From NCBI GenBank assembly GCA_944321165.1, contig CALUKE010000005.1, positions 62,001 to 126,000 on the forward strand: DNA of 64,000 bases, written 5' to 3'. Within the stretch, counting starts at the first letter, position 1. Every line of letters starts with the position of its first letter. The stretch comes from an uncultured Odoribacter sp. (GTDB lineage Bacteria > Bacteroidota > Bacteroidia > Bacteroidales > Marinifilaceae). The position numbers and the translations under genes were made by a program. The notes beneath the pieces were generated by a model, which did no database searches, was not told the DNA's origin, and saw nothing but the letters and a program-made list of their open reading frames with translations. Shown in pieces: positions 35,362-43,078 of the stretch.

Positions 35362-37185
35362 TTAAAAGTTCTGCATACTGTATAATTTCGTATAAATGCC
35401 GTTGCGGCTCAGGAGTTCCTCGTGTGTGCCCCGCTCTACGATTTGTCCTTCGTGAAAAACACAAATCAGATCGGCATTTTTGATGGTGGACAAACGGTGG
35501 GCGATCACGATGGAGGTTCTGTTTTTCATCAGATTGTCCAAGGCTTCCTGTACCAGTTTTTCGGATTCCGTGTCCAGGGCCGACGTCGCTTCATCCAAGA
35601 TCATGATGGGTGGATTTTTCAGTACGGCGCGGGCAATGCTCAGGCGCTGGCGTTGACCGCCGCTCAGTTTGCCGCCTCGGTCACCGATAACGGTTTGGTA
35701 ACCTTTTTCCGTTTGCAGGATAAAGTCGTGGGCATTGGCGATGCGGGCGGCCTGTTCTACCTCTTCCTGTGTGGTGTGTTCGACACCGAAGGCGATGTTG
35801 TTGTAGATGGTATCGTTGAACAGGATCGGATCCTGATTGACATTTCCCATCAATTCCCGGAGATTGAAAAAGGACAGTTCCCGAATGTCGATTCCGTCGA
35901 TGGTGATGCTCCCCCGGTCGACGTCATAGAAACGGGGCAACAGATCGACGAACGTACTTTTTCCGGAACCCGACTGTCCGACCAGTGCGATGGTTTTGCC
36001 TTTGGGGATTACGAGGTTGATGTCTTTCAGTACCTGTTTGCTTTCGTTGTAGGAGAAATCAACGTGTTTGTATTCAATGGCCTGCTGGAATTGTTCCAGT
36101 TTTCGGGGGTGTTCCGGTTCTTGTATACTGGATTCGGCAGCCAGAATCACATCGATTCGTTCCATGGCTGCCAGACCTTTCTGGATGCTGTAGTATGCAT
36201 TGGTGAGGTTTTTGGCCGGATTGATGATGCAGTAAAAGAGTCCGATGTAAGCAATGAAATCCGCTCCGGACAGGTTTCCGGTGTGGTTGATGACCAGGGT
36301 ACCGCCAAACCACAGGATAATCACGACTACAATGGTTCCCAAAAATTCACTCATCGGATGCGCCAGCGAACGTCTGCGCATGAGCCGGTTTTGAATGAGC
36401 CGGTATTCTTCATTTTCGTCAGCGAATCTCTGGCTCATTTTTTTCTCGGCATTGAAGGCTTTGATGATTCGCAGGCCGGATAAAGTTTCTTCGATGGAGG
36501 CCAGGATTTCTCCCATTTTCGTTTGTCCTTCCCAGGAACGGCGTTTCAGGTTTTTGCCGACCCGTCCGATCAGGAGTCCCATCAACGGCAACAGTACAAA
36601 TACAAACAGTGTCAGTTGCCAGCTCATGATCAGCATGGAGGTCAAATAGACAATGATCAGTATCGGACTTTGAAAAAGCATGTCCAGCGAACTCATCACA
36701 GAAGCTTCTACCTCCTGCACGTCGCCGGTCATGCGGGAAATGATATCTCCTTTCCGTTCTTCCGAGAAAAAGGGAAGGGGCAGGGAAAGTATCTTGGCAT
36801 ATATTTTACGGCGAATGTCTCTGACTACTCCATTCCGGATATAAATCAGCTCATAAGCTCCCAGATAGGCAAAACCGGTTTTCAGGGCGGTGGTGAAAAT
36901 CGCGATCAAACCGATCAGAATCAGTGTGGCAGAGGCTCCATAGGTGCTTTTGATATAACTGATGTAATAATTGAACGTATCGCTGATGGTTTGAAAGTCG
37001 AAATGAAAAGGAACGGGTTCCAGAACCTCCTGATGATCGTTGAAAATAATCTTCAGGAGAGGGCTTAACATGGCGATGGAAATACTTCCGAAAACGGCAT
37101 GTATGATGTTGTAAATAACACTTTTGGTTACCCGACTTTTATAGGGAGGAATGAAGCGTTTGAGAATAATGAGTAAATCGCGCAT
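35362..37185 (-). CDS. MsbA-like ABC exporter (fused permease and ATPase)
   Basis: A 607-residue type IV ABC half-transporter: six transmembrane helices in the first 330 residues and a nucleotide-binding domain with Walker A GQSGSGKST (about 392-400), Q-loop, signature LSGGQRQRLSIARAV, Walker B IMILDEATSALD and the switch His in VIAHRLST. It is a likely homodimeric lipid flippase of the MsbA group, possibly lipid A core export, but drug or peptide exporters look the same. The gene is downstream of purB on the same strand, with a hairpin between them. Confidence 0.85.
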   Translation of the reverse strand: MRDLLIILKRFIPPYKSRVTKSVIYNIIHAVFGSISIAMLSPLLKIIFNDHQEVLEPVPFHFDFQTISDTFNYYISYIKSTYGASATLILIGLIAIFTTALKTGFAYLGAYELIYIRNGVVRDIRRKIYAKILSLPLPFFSEERKGDIISRMTGDVQEVEASVMSSLDMLFQSPILIIVYLTSMLIMSWQLTLFVFVLLPLMGLLIGRVGKNLKRRSWEGQTKMGEILASIEETLSGLRIIKAFNAEKKMSQRFADENEEYRLIQNRLMRRRSLAHPMSEFLGTIVVVIILWFGGTLVINHTGNLSGADFIAYIGLFYCIINPAKNLTNAYYSIQKGLAAMERIDVILAAESSIQEPEHPRKLEQFQQAIEYKHVDFSYNESKQVLKDINLVIPKGKTIALVGQSGSGKSTFVDLLPRFYDVDRGSITIDGIDIRELSFFNLRELMGNVNQDPILFNDTIYNNIAFGVEHTTQEEVEQAARIANAHDFILQTEKGYQTVIGDRGGKLSGGQRQRLSIARAVLKNPPIMILDEATSALDTESEKLVQEALDNLMKNRTSIVIAHRLSTIKNADLICVFHEGQIVERGTHEELLSRNGIYTKLYSMQNF

Positions 37186-37202
37186 AAAATATATATACTG
37201 AA

Positions 37203-37233
37203 TGCGGAAGGATAGAAAAACTATCCTTCCGCA
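37203..37233 (-). terminator. Perfect 13-bp hairpin between purB and the MsbA-like gene
   Basis: TGCGGAAGGATAG (37203-37215) and its exact complement (37221-37233) enclose five A residues, 7 bases beyond the purB stop. On the minus strand no long T-run follows, so it may be a terminator, an attenuator or an mRNA-stabilising hairpin. Confidence 0.6.
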
Positions 37234-37239
37234 AATAGG

Positions 37240-38577
37240 TTAAATACCGGTATAATTAGACGGAGTGATCTGTTTTAGCTTTTCTTTCAACTCTGCTGCA
37301 ATATCGAGGGTATCGATAAATTCTGCAATGGATTCCTGCGTGATCTTGTTGTTGGTTCGCGTCAGGGCTTTCAGGGTTTCATAGGGATTGGGATATCCTT
37401 CACGACGAAGAACGGTCTGGATGGCTTCTGCCACGACAGCCCAGTTTTTCTCCAAGTCGCGTTCGATCGCTTCTTTGTTGATGATCAGTTTATTCAAGCC
37501 TTTCAGAGTTGATTTGATGGCGATGATCGTATGGGCCAACGGAACACCGATGTTCCGGAGTACGGTTGAATCGGTCAGGTCTCTTTGCAGGCGGGAAATC
37601 GGCAGTTTATTGCTCAGATGGTCGAAAATGGCATTGGCGATTCCGAGGTTGCCTTCCGAATTTTCGAAATCGATCGGATTGACCTTGTGGGGCATGGCTG
37701 AAGATCCGACTTCGCCGGCCTTGATCTTTTGCTTGAAATAAGTCATGGAAATATAGGTCCAGAAATCCCGGTCCAAGTCGATGATGATGTTGTTGATGCG
37801 GCGCAGGTTGTCGAACAAGGCCGCAAAATTATCGTAGTTGGAAATCTGAGTGGTATAGCTTTCGCGTTCGATTTTCAATTTTTGGGTTAAAAAGTGATTG
37901 CCGAATTCTGCCCAGTCGATTTCCGGAAAAGCGATGTGATGGGCATTGAAATTACCGGTGGCTCCTCCGAATTTTCCGGAAATGGCCACTTTCTTCAGGA
38001 GTTCCAGCTGGCGGCTCAGACGGTAGGTAAATACTTTGAGTTCCTTGCCCAAACGGGTGGGAGAAGCCGGTTGACCGTGTGTTTTGGCCAACATCGGTAC
38101 TTCTTTCCACTCTTCGGCCAATTCTTCCAGTTTGGCAATCAGTTCGTCGATGGCCGGATAATAGACATCGTGGACCGCATCCCGGAAAGAACAGGGTACT
38201 GCCGTATTGTTGATATCCTGGGAAGTCAGACCGAAATGGATAAATTCTTTATAGTCATGAAGGTTCAAGGCATCGAATTTTTCTTTGATAAAATATTCGA
38301 CTGCTTTGACATCGTGGTTGGTTATTTTTTCAATGTCCTTGATTTTTTGTGCATCTTCTATGGTAAAGTTCCGGTATATCTCGCGCAATTGTTCGAACAT
38401 CCGAGGATCGAAACCTGCCAGTTGCGGAAGGGGTATTTCACATAAAGAAATAAAATACTCCACCTCTACCGTTACCCGATAACGGATTAAGGCACTTTCT
38501 GAAAAATAGTTGGACAGGTTCTCCACTTTATCTCTATATCTCCCGTCGACAGGAGAAATGGCTGTTAATGGTTGCAT
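37240..38577 (-). CDS. purB: Adenylosuccinate lyase
   Basis: Cleaves SAICAR and adenylosuccinate in purine biosynthesis. The 445-residue protein starts MQPLTAISPVDGRYRDK and carries HFGLTSQDINNTA, KTHGQPASPTRLGKEL (catalytic His) and the fumarase/aspartase superfamily signature GSSAMPHKVNPIDFENSEGN with the flexible-loop serines. It belongs to the E. coli PurB subgroup by length and motifs. A TATTTTTG -7 box on the minus strand (38629-38636) lies 52 bases upstream. It is unlinked to purL. Confidence 0.96.
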   Translation of the reverse strand: MQPLTAISPVDGRYRDKVENLSNYFSESALIRYRVTVEVEYFISLCEIPLPQLAGFDPRMFEQLREIYRNFTIEDAQKIKDIEKITNHDVKAVEYFIKEKFDALNLHDYKEFIHFGLTSQDINNTAVPCSFRDAVHDVYYPAIDELIAKLEELAEEWKEVPMLAKTHGQPASPTRLGKELKVFTYRLSRQLELLKKVAISGKFGGATGNFNAHHIAFPEIDWAEFGNHFLTQKLKIERESYTTQISNYDNFAALFDNLRRINNIIIDLDRDFWTYISMTYFKQKIKAGEVGSSAMPHKVNPIDFENSEGNLGIANAIFDHLSNKLPISRLQRDLTDSTVLRNIGVPLAHTIIAIKSTLKGLNKLIINKEAIERDLEKNWAVVAEAIQTVLRREGYPNPYETLKALTRTNNKITQESIAEFIDTLDIAAELKEKLKQITPSNYTGI

Positions 38578-38738
38578 AGTATATAATAAATGATCAATTA
38601 AATCAGATGGTTGCCCATTTAAGGCTTACAAAAATAATAAAATTAGATAGAAAATCATGAGATTGACAGGGAAACTAAAGGTTAATTTATAAATTTTTCT
38701 ACATTTGCTTTCACAAAGTTCAAATTCAATTTTTAATC

Positions 38739-39551
38739 ATGGGATTCTTTGCAGGTATTGCTCTTTATGGAAAAACATTCCGGATTCTCTTCAGTCGGAA
38801 ATTCTGGTGGTTTTTACTTTTTCCGGTAGTGATATTAATTCTGTTGTTTATCGGGGGGAATATTTTGATTTCCATAGCGGGAAACAGTATATACGGCTTA
38901 ATAGAAGATCGGTTGAATGACTGGGTGGCAGAAATCTCCTGGTTGCAGTGGGCGGGAACGACTGTCCGGGTATTGATCCAGTTGGCGTTGCGTATCCTTT
39001 ATTTTTTCCTGTTCATGGGCTTTGGCGGTTATGTCGTGGTCATTGTGATGTCGCCGGTTTATTCCTGGTTGTCGGAACGGACCGAAGCCTATTTGACCGG
39101 ACGGGAGTATCCTTTCAGTGTGAAGCAGTTTTTCTGGGAGGTTTGTCGGGGAATTCTGATTGCCTTGCGGAATCTGTTTTTTCAGACGCTGATTTCCCTG
39201 GTGTTGTTCCTCTGTTCTTTTATTCCGGTGATCGGTTTGTTGGCCCCCTTTGCCATTTTTTTCACGTCGGCCTATTTTTACGGTTTTTCTTTTATCGATT
39301 ATGCCATTGAACGCAAGCATTTCAATGTCAAGCAGAGCGTGCGTTATGTGAATAAAAATATCGGTCTGGTCACCGGTATCGGAACTGTTTTTGCCCTGGC
39401 TTTGATGATTCCAGGGCTCAGTATGGTGGTTTGTTGTTTCGTTTCCCTTTTGTCTGTAATTGCCGGTACTTTGGCAGTGGAAAAGATCAGTGCAGACTCG
39501 GCAGCTGTGTCCAGACCCTCCGCTCCCGGAGGGGAAGGTCATTGTTTATAA
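38739..39551 (+). CDS. EI24 domain (CysZ-like) membrane protein, C-terminus altered by cassette insertion
   Basis: A 270-residue inner-membrane protein with about six hydrophobic segments. GFFAGIALYGKTFRILFS, MSPVYSWLSERTEAYLTG, FWEVCRGILIALRNLFF and SFIDYAIERKHF match the EI24/CysZ family; CysZ imports sulfate, but members in Bacteroidota are of unproven function. The last residues are RPSAPGGEGHCL. The final 28 bases include the left copy of the 21-bp repeat that bounds the downstream cassette; in the sequence of the right copy the same frame would end GEGH followed by TGA, so the insertion probably replaced the stop and added two residues. A TACATTTG -7 box occurs at 38700-38707. Confidence 0.82.
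   Translation: MGFFAGIALYGKTFRILFSRKFWWFLLFPVVILILLFIGGNILISIAGNSIYGLIEDRLNDWVAEISWLQWAGTTVRVLIQLALRILYFFLFMGFGGYVVVIVMSPVYSWLSERTEAYLTGREYPFSVKQFFWEVCRGILIALRNLFFQTLISLVLFLCSFIPVIGLLAPFAIFFTSAYFYGFSFIDYAIERKHFNVKQSVRYVNKNIGLVTGIGTVFALALMIPGLSMVVCCFVSLLSVIAGTLAVEKISADSAAVSRPSAPGGEGHCL
39524..39544 (+). repeat. Left copy of the 21-bp direct repeat (attL-like)
   Basis: Identical over 21 bases to 45321-45341. It encodes part of the C-terminus of the EI24 protein (PGGEGH) and corresponds to the left arm and most of the loop of the hairpin seen intact at the right copy. Confidence 0.85.
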
Positions 39552-39666
39552 AATCATTTATCACTGTAAAAACTAAAGCAAAGAGTGGAATTGTAGAAGA
39601 AAACTTTGTCCATGATGATTAAAAACAATGAAGTATAATGTAAGATAAAACCCCTAAAAATAGGTA

Positions 39667-39697
39667 TTTCCTGACAATTTCAAGCCTTGTACCTTTG
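39667..39697 (+). promoter_or_regulatory. Promoter of the cassette TetR gene
   Basis: TTTC at 39667-39670, a 19-base spacer and TACCTTTG at 39690-39697, 33 bases before the TetR start. The -7 element is consensus and the -33 element differs at one base. The preceding stretch 39552-39666 holds no gene that I can support. Confidence 0.55.
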
Positions 39698-39730
39698 CAA
39701 AAGTATAATCAGAAACGCTGTTCATTATAA

Positions 39731-40342
39731 ATGCAAGTGCTGAAAGAGGACATACGGGGTCGTATATTGACAGTTGCCAGACAACAATTCGGGCAGAAAG
39801 GCTATTCCAAGGCTTACATGCGTGAAATAGCCGAATCGGCAGGGGTTGGTGTCGGGAACATCTACAACTATTTTACAGATAAAGACGGACTGTTCCGTGA
39901 GGTTGTCCGTCCTGTCTTATACGCTTTGGAAGCCATGCTGCAGGAACATCACGGCATACGGGGTGAGGATATAATGATGATGAGGTCGGAAAAATACCTG
40001 AAATCCTGTATAGACGAATATGTTTCACTTGTCGACAGACATCGTTCATTGATGGAAATCCTTTTGTTTCATGCACAAGGTTCTTCGTTGGAACGCTTCC
40101 GCGAAAATTATACCGACCGTTCTACGGAATTGGTCAAGGCATGGTTCGCGTCCATGCAGCAGAAGTATCCCGAAATCAATACAAAGGTGTCCGATTTTAT
40201 CATCCATTTGCATACGGTATGGATGTTCACGATGTTCGAGGAACTGTTGATGCATTCCGTACCCCGACAAGAGATGGAGGCTATCTTACACGATTATATC
40301 CTGTTTGAAATTCAAGGTTGGAGGGCAATCATCAAGATATGA
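39731..40342 (+). CDS. TetR-family transcriptional regulator of the cassette
   Basis: A 203-residue regulator. The N-terminal helix-turn-helix is clear (RILTVARQQFGQKGYSKAYMREIAESAG, then VGNIYNYFTDKDGLFREV). The C-terminal ligand-binding half is not assignable to a known ligand. As first gene of the cassette, followed by an intrinsic terminator, it probably senses a compound handled by the two downstream ABC transporters and controls them. No obvious palindromic operator was found in the short leader. Confidence 0.88.
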   Translation: MQVLKEDIRGRILTVARQQFGQKGYSKAYMREIAESAGVGVGNIYNYFTDKDGLFREVVRPVLYALEAMLQEHHGIRGEDIMMMRSEKYLKSCIDEYVSLVDRHRSLMEILLFHAQGSSLERFRENYTDRSTELVKAWFASMQQKYPEINTKVSDFIIHLHTVWMFTMFEELLMHSVPRQEMEAILHDYILFEIQGWRAIIKI

Positions 40343-40391
40343 GATACAGACAACGTATATACAAGCAGACAGCTGTATCGGGACGGCTGGT

Positions 40392-40428
40392 AAGGAGGAA
40401 ATCTTCACGGAGGTTTCCTCCTTTTTTA
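40392..40428 (+). terminator. Intrinsic terminator after the cassette TetR gene
   Basis: A 10-bp perfect stem (AAGGAGGAAA at 40392-40401 with TTTCCTCCTT at 40414-40423) and a T-run, 49 bases after the stop. It separates the regulator from the transporter genes, which must then have their own promoter or read-through. Confidence 0.85.
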
Positions 40429-40471
40429 TTGAACAAATCTGAATATCGTTCACTATTAAACACTCAAAGAT

Positions 40472-40633
40472 ATGAAACAGAAATACGAATTTAAGAGCAT
40501 CGTGGTGCAAGCCAATTACATGAAGTTCTTCCGTCCGTGCCGGGGATTCTTCTTCGGACAGATATTGGGCCGCATGAAATGGTTGTGCTATAGATTCAGT
40601 TCATTACTCGGATACAGAATCACATCAAAATGA
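40472..40633 (+). CDS. 53-residue basic peptide before the first ABC transporter, unrecognised
   Basis: An ATG-initiated frame of 53 codons, MKQKYEFKSI to YRITSK, ending 9 bases before the ABC transporter start. It is rich in Phe, Arg, Lys and Tyr with a central aromatic stretch (FFRPCRGFFFGQILG) and no clear membrane helix. Tight spacing to the transporter suggests co-translation. No family is recognised; a leader-type role or a small transporter accessory is possible. Confidence 0.6.
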   Translation: MKQKYEFKSIVVQANYMKFFRPCRGFFFGQILGRMKWLCYRFSSLLGYRITSK

Positions 40634-40642
40634 CATAAAACA

Positions 40643-42445
40643 ATGAAGAAATCAAAAAAGAAAAAAGGTTTGTCCCGTCTGTTTGAGATAGCGGGACAAA
40701 AGAAAGGGCTACTTGTTTTAGCCGGTTCATTGTCGGCTGGCAGTGCTGTATGTATGCTTGTGCCCTATTGGGCCGTTTATGAAGTCTTGAAGGAACTGTT
40801 GTCACATGGTGGAAACCTTTCCACTACGGACGGAGCCGGTATGATACACTGGGGATGGATAGCCTTCGGAGGACTTGTCGGCGGACTGGTTTTGCTGTAT
40901 GCCGCCTTAATGGCCTCCCATGTCGCTGCGTTCCGCATATTATATGGATTGCGCGTTCGCTTGTCTGAACACATCGGCAAACTGCCTTTGGGATATTTGA
41001 ACAACACCTCTACGGGAGCCATCAAGAAAACGATGGATCAGAACATTGAAAAGATAGAAGGTTTCATTGCCCATACCATTCCAGACTTGGTCAATGTAAT
41101 GGCTACGGTGGCAGTTATGCTTGTCATCTTTTTCTCTTTGGATGTGTGGCTGACAGTTGTCTGTTTAGTGGTCGTGGTGCTTAGCCTCTTCCTGCAATTC
41201 TCCAATTTCATGGGGAAAAAAGCAAAGGAATTCATGGCTATCTATTACGATGCACAAGAAAAGATGAGTGCATCTGCGGTACAGTATGTTCGGGGAATGC
41301 CCGTAGTCAAGATTTTCGGGCAGAGCGTCCGCTCGTTCCGTCAGTTCAATACCGAGATTCAGGCATACAAAACATTTGCTTTGAAATGTTGCGACACATA
41401 CCAGAACGGGATGATTGCATTTACCGTCTTGATCAATTCGATGGTGACATTCATCCTTCCTATGGGTATTCTGTTGTTGCAAGCAGATCCGCAATCTCTT
41501 TCGTTGGCAATTGTGTGGCTGTTCTTTATCATCATGGGGCCGGGCATGGCTTCACCCGTTTACAAACTGACCTTTTTAGGAGGCAACACGCGCGACATCA
41601 ACGAAGGAGTCAGTCGTATCGACCGCATACTGGAAAAGAAACCTGTGCCGGAACCGGAGTTTCCAAAGGTACCTGTCACTTACGGTGTTGAATTTCGTCA
41701 CGTGTCCTTCTCCTACGAAAATACAGAACAGGGAACACGGACAGAAGCCTTGCGTGATGTCTGCTTCATGGCACCGCAGGGGAAAATAACCGCCCTTGTC
41801 GGCCCGTCAGGGAGCGGCAAATCAACGGTTGCCAACCTAATACCCCGTTTCTGGGATGTGGAGCAAGGGGAAATATGCATAGGCGGTGTGGATATACGCC
41901 AGATAGCTACCGCAAAGCTGATGGACATGGTTTCATTTGTCTTTCAGGACACTTTCCTTTTTTACGATACATTGTATGAGAACATTGCCGTCGGCTCTCC
42001 GACTGTCACAAAGGAAAAAGTGATGGCGGCAGCCAAAGCCGCTCAATGCCATGACTTCATAGAGCATCTGCCACAGGGCTATGAAACACGGATAGGCGAC
42101 AAAGGTGTATTCCTGTCCGGTGGCGAAGCGCAACGGATATGTGTGGCACGTGCCATATTGAAGAATGCACCGATATTGGTGCTGGACGAAGCAACCGCCT
42201 TCGCCGATCCGGAAAACGAACATAAAATGCAGATGGCTTTGAAATCGCTGATTAAGGACAAGACGGTTATCGTAATTGCCCACCGTCTTTCTTCCATCAT
42301 TTCCGCACATCAGATTGTTGTCATGAAAGAAGGACGTGTCGTACAATGCGGACAACATGATGCTTTATCAGTGGCAGAAGGGGTATATAAAAACATGTGG
42401 GATGCCTATACAAGTGCCTATCATTGGACGTTGAACAAAAACTAA
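40643..42445 (+). CDS. ABC half-transporter, YbtP/YbtQ-like (first of the pair)
   Basis: A 600-residue fused permease-ATPase: six hydrophobic helices in the first 330 residues, Walker A GPSGSGKST (about 387-395), signature LSGGEAQRICVARAI, Walker B ILVLDEATAFADPENE and switch His in VIAHRLSS. DEATAFADPE is typical of the siderophore-linked YbtP/YbtQ/IrtAB group, whose exporter-fold members import metal-siderophore complexes. Direction of transport and substrate are not proven by this. It probably forms a heterodimer with the second half-transporter at 43079. Confidence 0.85.
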   Translation: MKKSKKKKGLSRLFEIAGQKKGLLVLAGSLSAGSAVCMLVPYWAVYEVLKELLSHGGNLSTTDGAGMIHWGWIAFGGLVGGLVLLYAALMASHVAAFRILYGLRVRLSEHIGKLPLGYLNNTSTGAIKKTMDQNIEKIEGFIAHTIPDLVNVMATVAVMLVIFFSLDVWLTVVCLVVVVLSLFLQFSNFMGKKAKEFMAIYYDAQEKMSASAVQYVRGMPVVKIFGQSVRSFRQFNTEIQAYKTFALKCCDTYQNGMIAFTVLINSMVTFILPMGILLLQADPQSLSLAIVWLFFIIMGPGMASPVYKLTFLGGNTRDINEGVSRIDRILEKKPVPEPEFPKVPVTYGVEFRHVSFSYENTEQGTRTEALRDVCFMAPQGKITALVGPSGSGKSTVANLIPRFWDVEQGEICIGGVDIRQIATAKLMDMVSFVFQDTFLFYDTLYENIAVGSPTVTKEKVMAAAKAAQCHDFIEHLPQGYETRIGDKGVFLSGGEAQRICVARAILKNAPILVLDEATAFADPENEHKMQMALKSLIKDKTVIVIAHRLSSIISAHQIVVMKEGRVVQCGQHDALSVAEGVYKNMWDAYTSAYHWTLNKN

Positions 42446-42452
42446 AAAATAT

Positions 42453-43072
42453 ATGAGAAAAAAGAATTTCTTGAACAGAGTCTTGCAAAACACAAGTTGT
42501 CCGCAAGGATTTTGGGGACGGATGATTTTGCGGGGAATGAATTGTTTTCATGCATCCTTGGCTAATCGTGGCATGAAACAAGTGGAATGGCAACCGAATT
42601 GGACAGTCCTTGATATAGGCTGTGGCGGTGGTGCGAATTTGAAACGTTTATTGAATTTATGTCCGAAAGGAAACATCTACGGCATCGACCTGTCAGAAGA
42701 AAGTGTGGCATTCGCCAAAAAGTACAACGCAAGATACTTGGATAAGAGATGTTTCATAAGACAAGGAAATGTTTGTTCCCTGCCTTATGACGATAATTTC
42801 TTTGATGCAGCCACAGCTTTTGAAACGGTCTATTTTTGGTCACCTATAAACATGGCATTGACTGAGGTGGTGCGTGTTCTCCGAAAAGGAGGTTGTTTTC
42901 TTATCTGTTTGGAAGCAAGTAATCCGGGAATTGGGGGATGTGGACAAAACGTATAACCGGAATGGTCATATATACTGCTGACGATTTGAAACAACTGTTG
43001 TTTGAAGCGGGTTTCTCATCAGTCAAAACATTTCATAATAAAGAAGAACTGCATATTATAGCACATAAATGA
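42453..43072 (+). pseudogene. SAM-dependent methyltransferase with a single-base frameshift
   Basis: The first frame gives 167 residues with a class I methyltransferase fold: VLDIGCGGGANLKRLL (SAM motif I), YGIDLSEESVAFAKK and GNVCSLPYDDNFFDAATAFETVYFW, then breaks after ICLEASNP into an unrelated tail. In the -1 frame the expected ending resumes (MWTKRITGMVIYTADDLKQ to IIAHK) and stops at 43070-43072, 6 bases before the next ABC gene. One missing base near 42921-42935 would restore about 206 residues. Either the gene is broken or this is a sequencing error. Its position between the two ABC genes implies that it modified the transported compound or a related metabolite. Confidence 0.75.
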
Positions 43073-43078
43073 GTAAAA

